NCBI RefSeq assembly: GCF_014203325.1
Contig: NZ_JACHIV010000001.1
Location: 4,093,501 to 4,157,500, forward strand
Direction of reading: 5' to 3'
Source: Saccharopolyspora gloriosae
GTDB taxonomy: Bacteria > Actinomycetota > Actinomycetes > Mycobacteriales > Pseudonocardiaceae
Length of the DNA stretch: 64,000 bases
The position numbers were made by a program, and so were the translations under genes. Numbering within the stretch: the stretch's first letter is position 1; every line of letters starts with the position of its first letter. A model generated the notes under the pieces. That model saw nothing but the letters and a program-made list of their open reading frames with translations. It had not been told where the DNA came from and made no database searches. Below are positions 62,934 to 64,000 of the stretch, in pieces.

Positions 62934-64000
62934 TCAGGCGTCGCCGCGGTTGAGGAGTCGGCCGTGCGGGCCGGTCGTCTCGACGTCCGGGCCGACGATG
63001 CGGCGCCCGCGCAGCCAGGTTCCGCGCACGACCCCGGCCAGCGGACGCCCGTGGTACGGCGAGACGGGGTTGCGGTGGCGCAGCTTGCCGACGTCGACGA
63101 CGAAGGCGTCGTCCGGCGCGAACACGCACAGGTCGGCGTCGTGGCCGACCGCGATGGCGCCCTTGCGGCGCATCCCGGCGACCTCGGCGGGCTTGCGCGA
63201 CATCCAGTCGACCACTTCGGCGAGGCCGCGTCCGCGCACCCGCGCCTGCGTCCACACCGCGGACAGGCCGAGCTGCAAGCTGGACACCCCGCCCCAGGCG
63301 ACGCCGAAATCGCCGCTGTCGAAGCGCTTCAGCTCCGGCGTGCACGGCGAGTGGTCGCTCACGACGCAGTCGATGATCCCGTCGACGAGCCCCTTCCACA
63401 GCAGCTCGCGGTTGCGCGCCTCGCGGATCGGCGGGCAGCACTTGAACTGGGTGCCGCCGTCGGGGATCTCCTCGGAGGTGAAGCTCAAGTAGTGCGGGCA
63501 GGTCTCGACGGTGATCTTGACACCGTCGGCGCGCGCGGAGGCGATCATCGGCAGCGCGTCCGAGGACGACAGGTGCAGGATGTGCACGCGGGCACCGGTG
63601 CGACGCGCGAGCTCGATGACCTGCGCGATGGCGACGTTCTCCGCGCCGCGGGGCCGCGAGCTCAGGAAACCGCCGTAGTCCTCGCCGTGCGCGGTCGGGG
63701 CGTGCTCGATCGCGTCGGAGTCCTCGGCGTGCACGATCATCATCGCGTCGTGCCGGGCGAGCAGCTGCAGCGCCTCGTCGAGCTCGGCCGGGCCCAGCGG
63801 CGGGAACTCGTCCACGCCGGAGTGCAGCAGGAAGCACTTGAAGCCGAAGACACCGGACTCGTGCAGCTCCCGCAGTTCACCGAGGTTGCCGTGCACGGCG
63901 CCGCCCCAGAAGCCGACGTCGACGTGGACCTTGGGCCTCGCGGTGTCGCGCTTGAGCTCCAGGGCGGCGGCGTCGATCGTCGGCGGGAGGCTGTTGAGCG
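62934..64000 (-). CDS. allB: allantoinase, 5'-truncated by the window edge
   Basis: The C-terminal ~355 residues of a cyclic amidohydrolase. Allantoinase signatures are FWGGAVHGNLGELRELHESGVFGFKCFLLHSGVDEFP (with the carbamylated Lys in GFKCF), HAEDSDAIE, HILHLSSSDALPMI, ETCPHYLSFTSEEIPDGGTQFKCCPPIR and VSDHSPCTPELK with the catalytic Asp. It ends with the typical SPYHGRPLAGVVRGTWLRG segment. It opens the allantoin ring in purine degradation. The start lies beyond the right edge. Hydantoinase or dihydroorotase is less likely given FWGG and TPELK. Confidence 0.9.
   Translation of the reverse strand, partial: LNSLPPTIDAAALELKRDTARPKVHVDVGFWGGAVHGNLGELRELHESGVFGFKCFLLHSGVDEFPPLGPAELDEALQLLARHDAMMIVHAEDSDAIEHAPTAHGEDYGGFLSSRPRGAENVAIAQVIELARRTGARVHILHLSSSDALPMIASARADGVKITVETCPHYLSFTSEEIPDGGTQFKCCPPIREARNRELLWKGLVDGIIDCVVSDHSPCTPELKRFDSGDFGVAWGGVSSLQLGLSAVWTQARVRGRGLAEVVDWMSRKPAEVAGMRRKGAIAVGHDADLCVFAPDDAFVVDVGKLRHRNPVSPYHGRPLAGVVRGTWLRGRRIVGPDVETTGPHGRLLNRGDA

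Overview
The window is 64 kb of very GC-rich DNA (about 70 %) with dense genes, frequent GTG/TTG starts, ATGA/GTGA stop-start overlaps and actinobacterial families: Scr1-type XRE regulators paired with DUF397 proteins, PucR, HAAS/PadR pairs and NB-ARC-TPR proteins. It looks like a chromosome segment of an actinomycete, most likely Pseudonocardiales (Saccharopolyspora-like). The genus is inference. I saw no rRNA, tRNA, transposase, integrase or CRISPR array.

Layout. 1-8.7 kb: dienelactone hydrolase, TatA, a LysR regulator, a secreted GH5 cellulase, an alpha/beta hydrolase divergent from a TetR regulator around a perfect operator, then a LysR regulator divergent from 2,2-dialkylglycine decarboxylase (dgdA). 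8.7-12.6 kb: a solitary SF1 helicase fused to a PD-(D/E)XK-like nuclease (defence candidate) and a HAD dehalogenase. 12.7-17.5 kb: a decayed nitroreductase, then a tight GntR / ADP-ribosylglycohydrolase / NCS1 permease / PfkB kinase operon that looks like nucleoside salvage. 17.5-25 kb: a seven-gene operon in the order of M. tuberculosis Rv0081-Rv0087. It resembles a formate hydrogenlyase membrane complex, but its large subunit lacks the NiFe-binding cysteines. 25-29.3 kb: ketopantoate reductase-like protein and an FAD dehydrogenase divergent from a PucR regulator.

29.3-41 kb is an accessory region. It holds two near-identical DUF397 genes with identical terminator hairpins flanking a creatininase, an Scr1-like regulator, a set of small genes leading to an ATP-grasp ligase and a 675-residue protein with a papain-like Cys/His/Asn pattern (my best candidate for an undescribed system), a VOC protein, a secreted lipase, and a STAND NB-ARC protein with eight 42-residue TPRs.

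41-48.8 kb: a three-subunit molybdenum hydroxylase (PaoABC-like) divergent from a TetR regulator with two matching operators 33 bp apart, a HAAS/PadR pair, a DedA-type membrane protein and a PlsC acyltransferase. 48.8-58.2 kb: an eight-gene catabolic cluster (LLM flavin monooxygenase, AtuA, DUF4387, flavin reductase, MFS, MmgE/PrpD, alcohol dehydrogenase, metallo-beta-lactamase fold hydrolase) under a divergent IclR regulator. 58.2-64 kb: an 83-bp nested palindrome, a CBS-domain protein, a pair of mutually inverted 18-bp elements, a TPP-dependent pyruvate oxidase-like enzyme, a STAS protein, a methyltransferase and a 5'-truncated allantoinase at the right edge.
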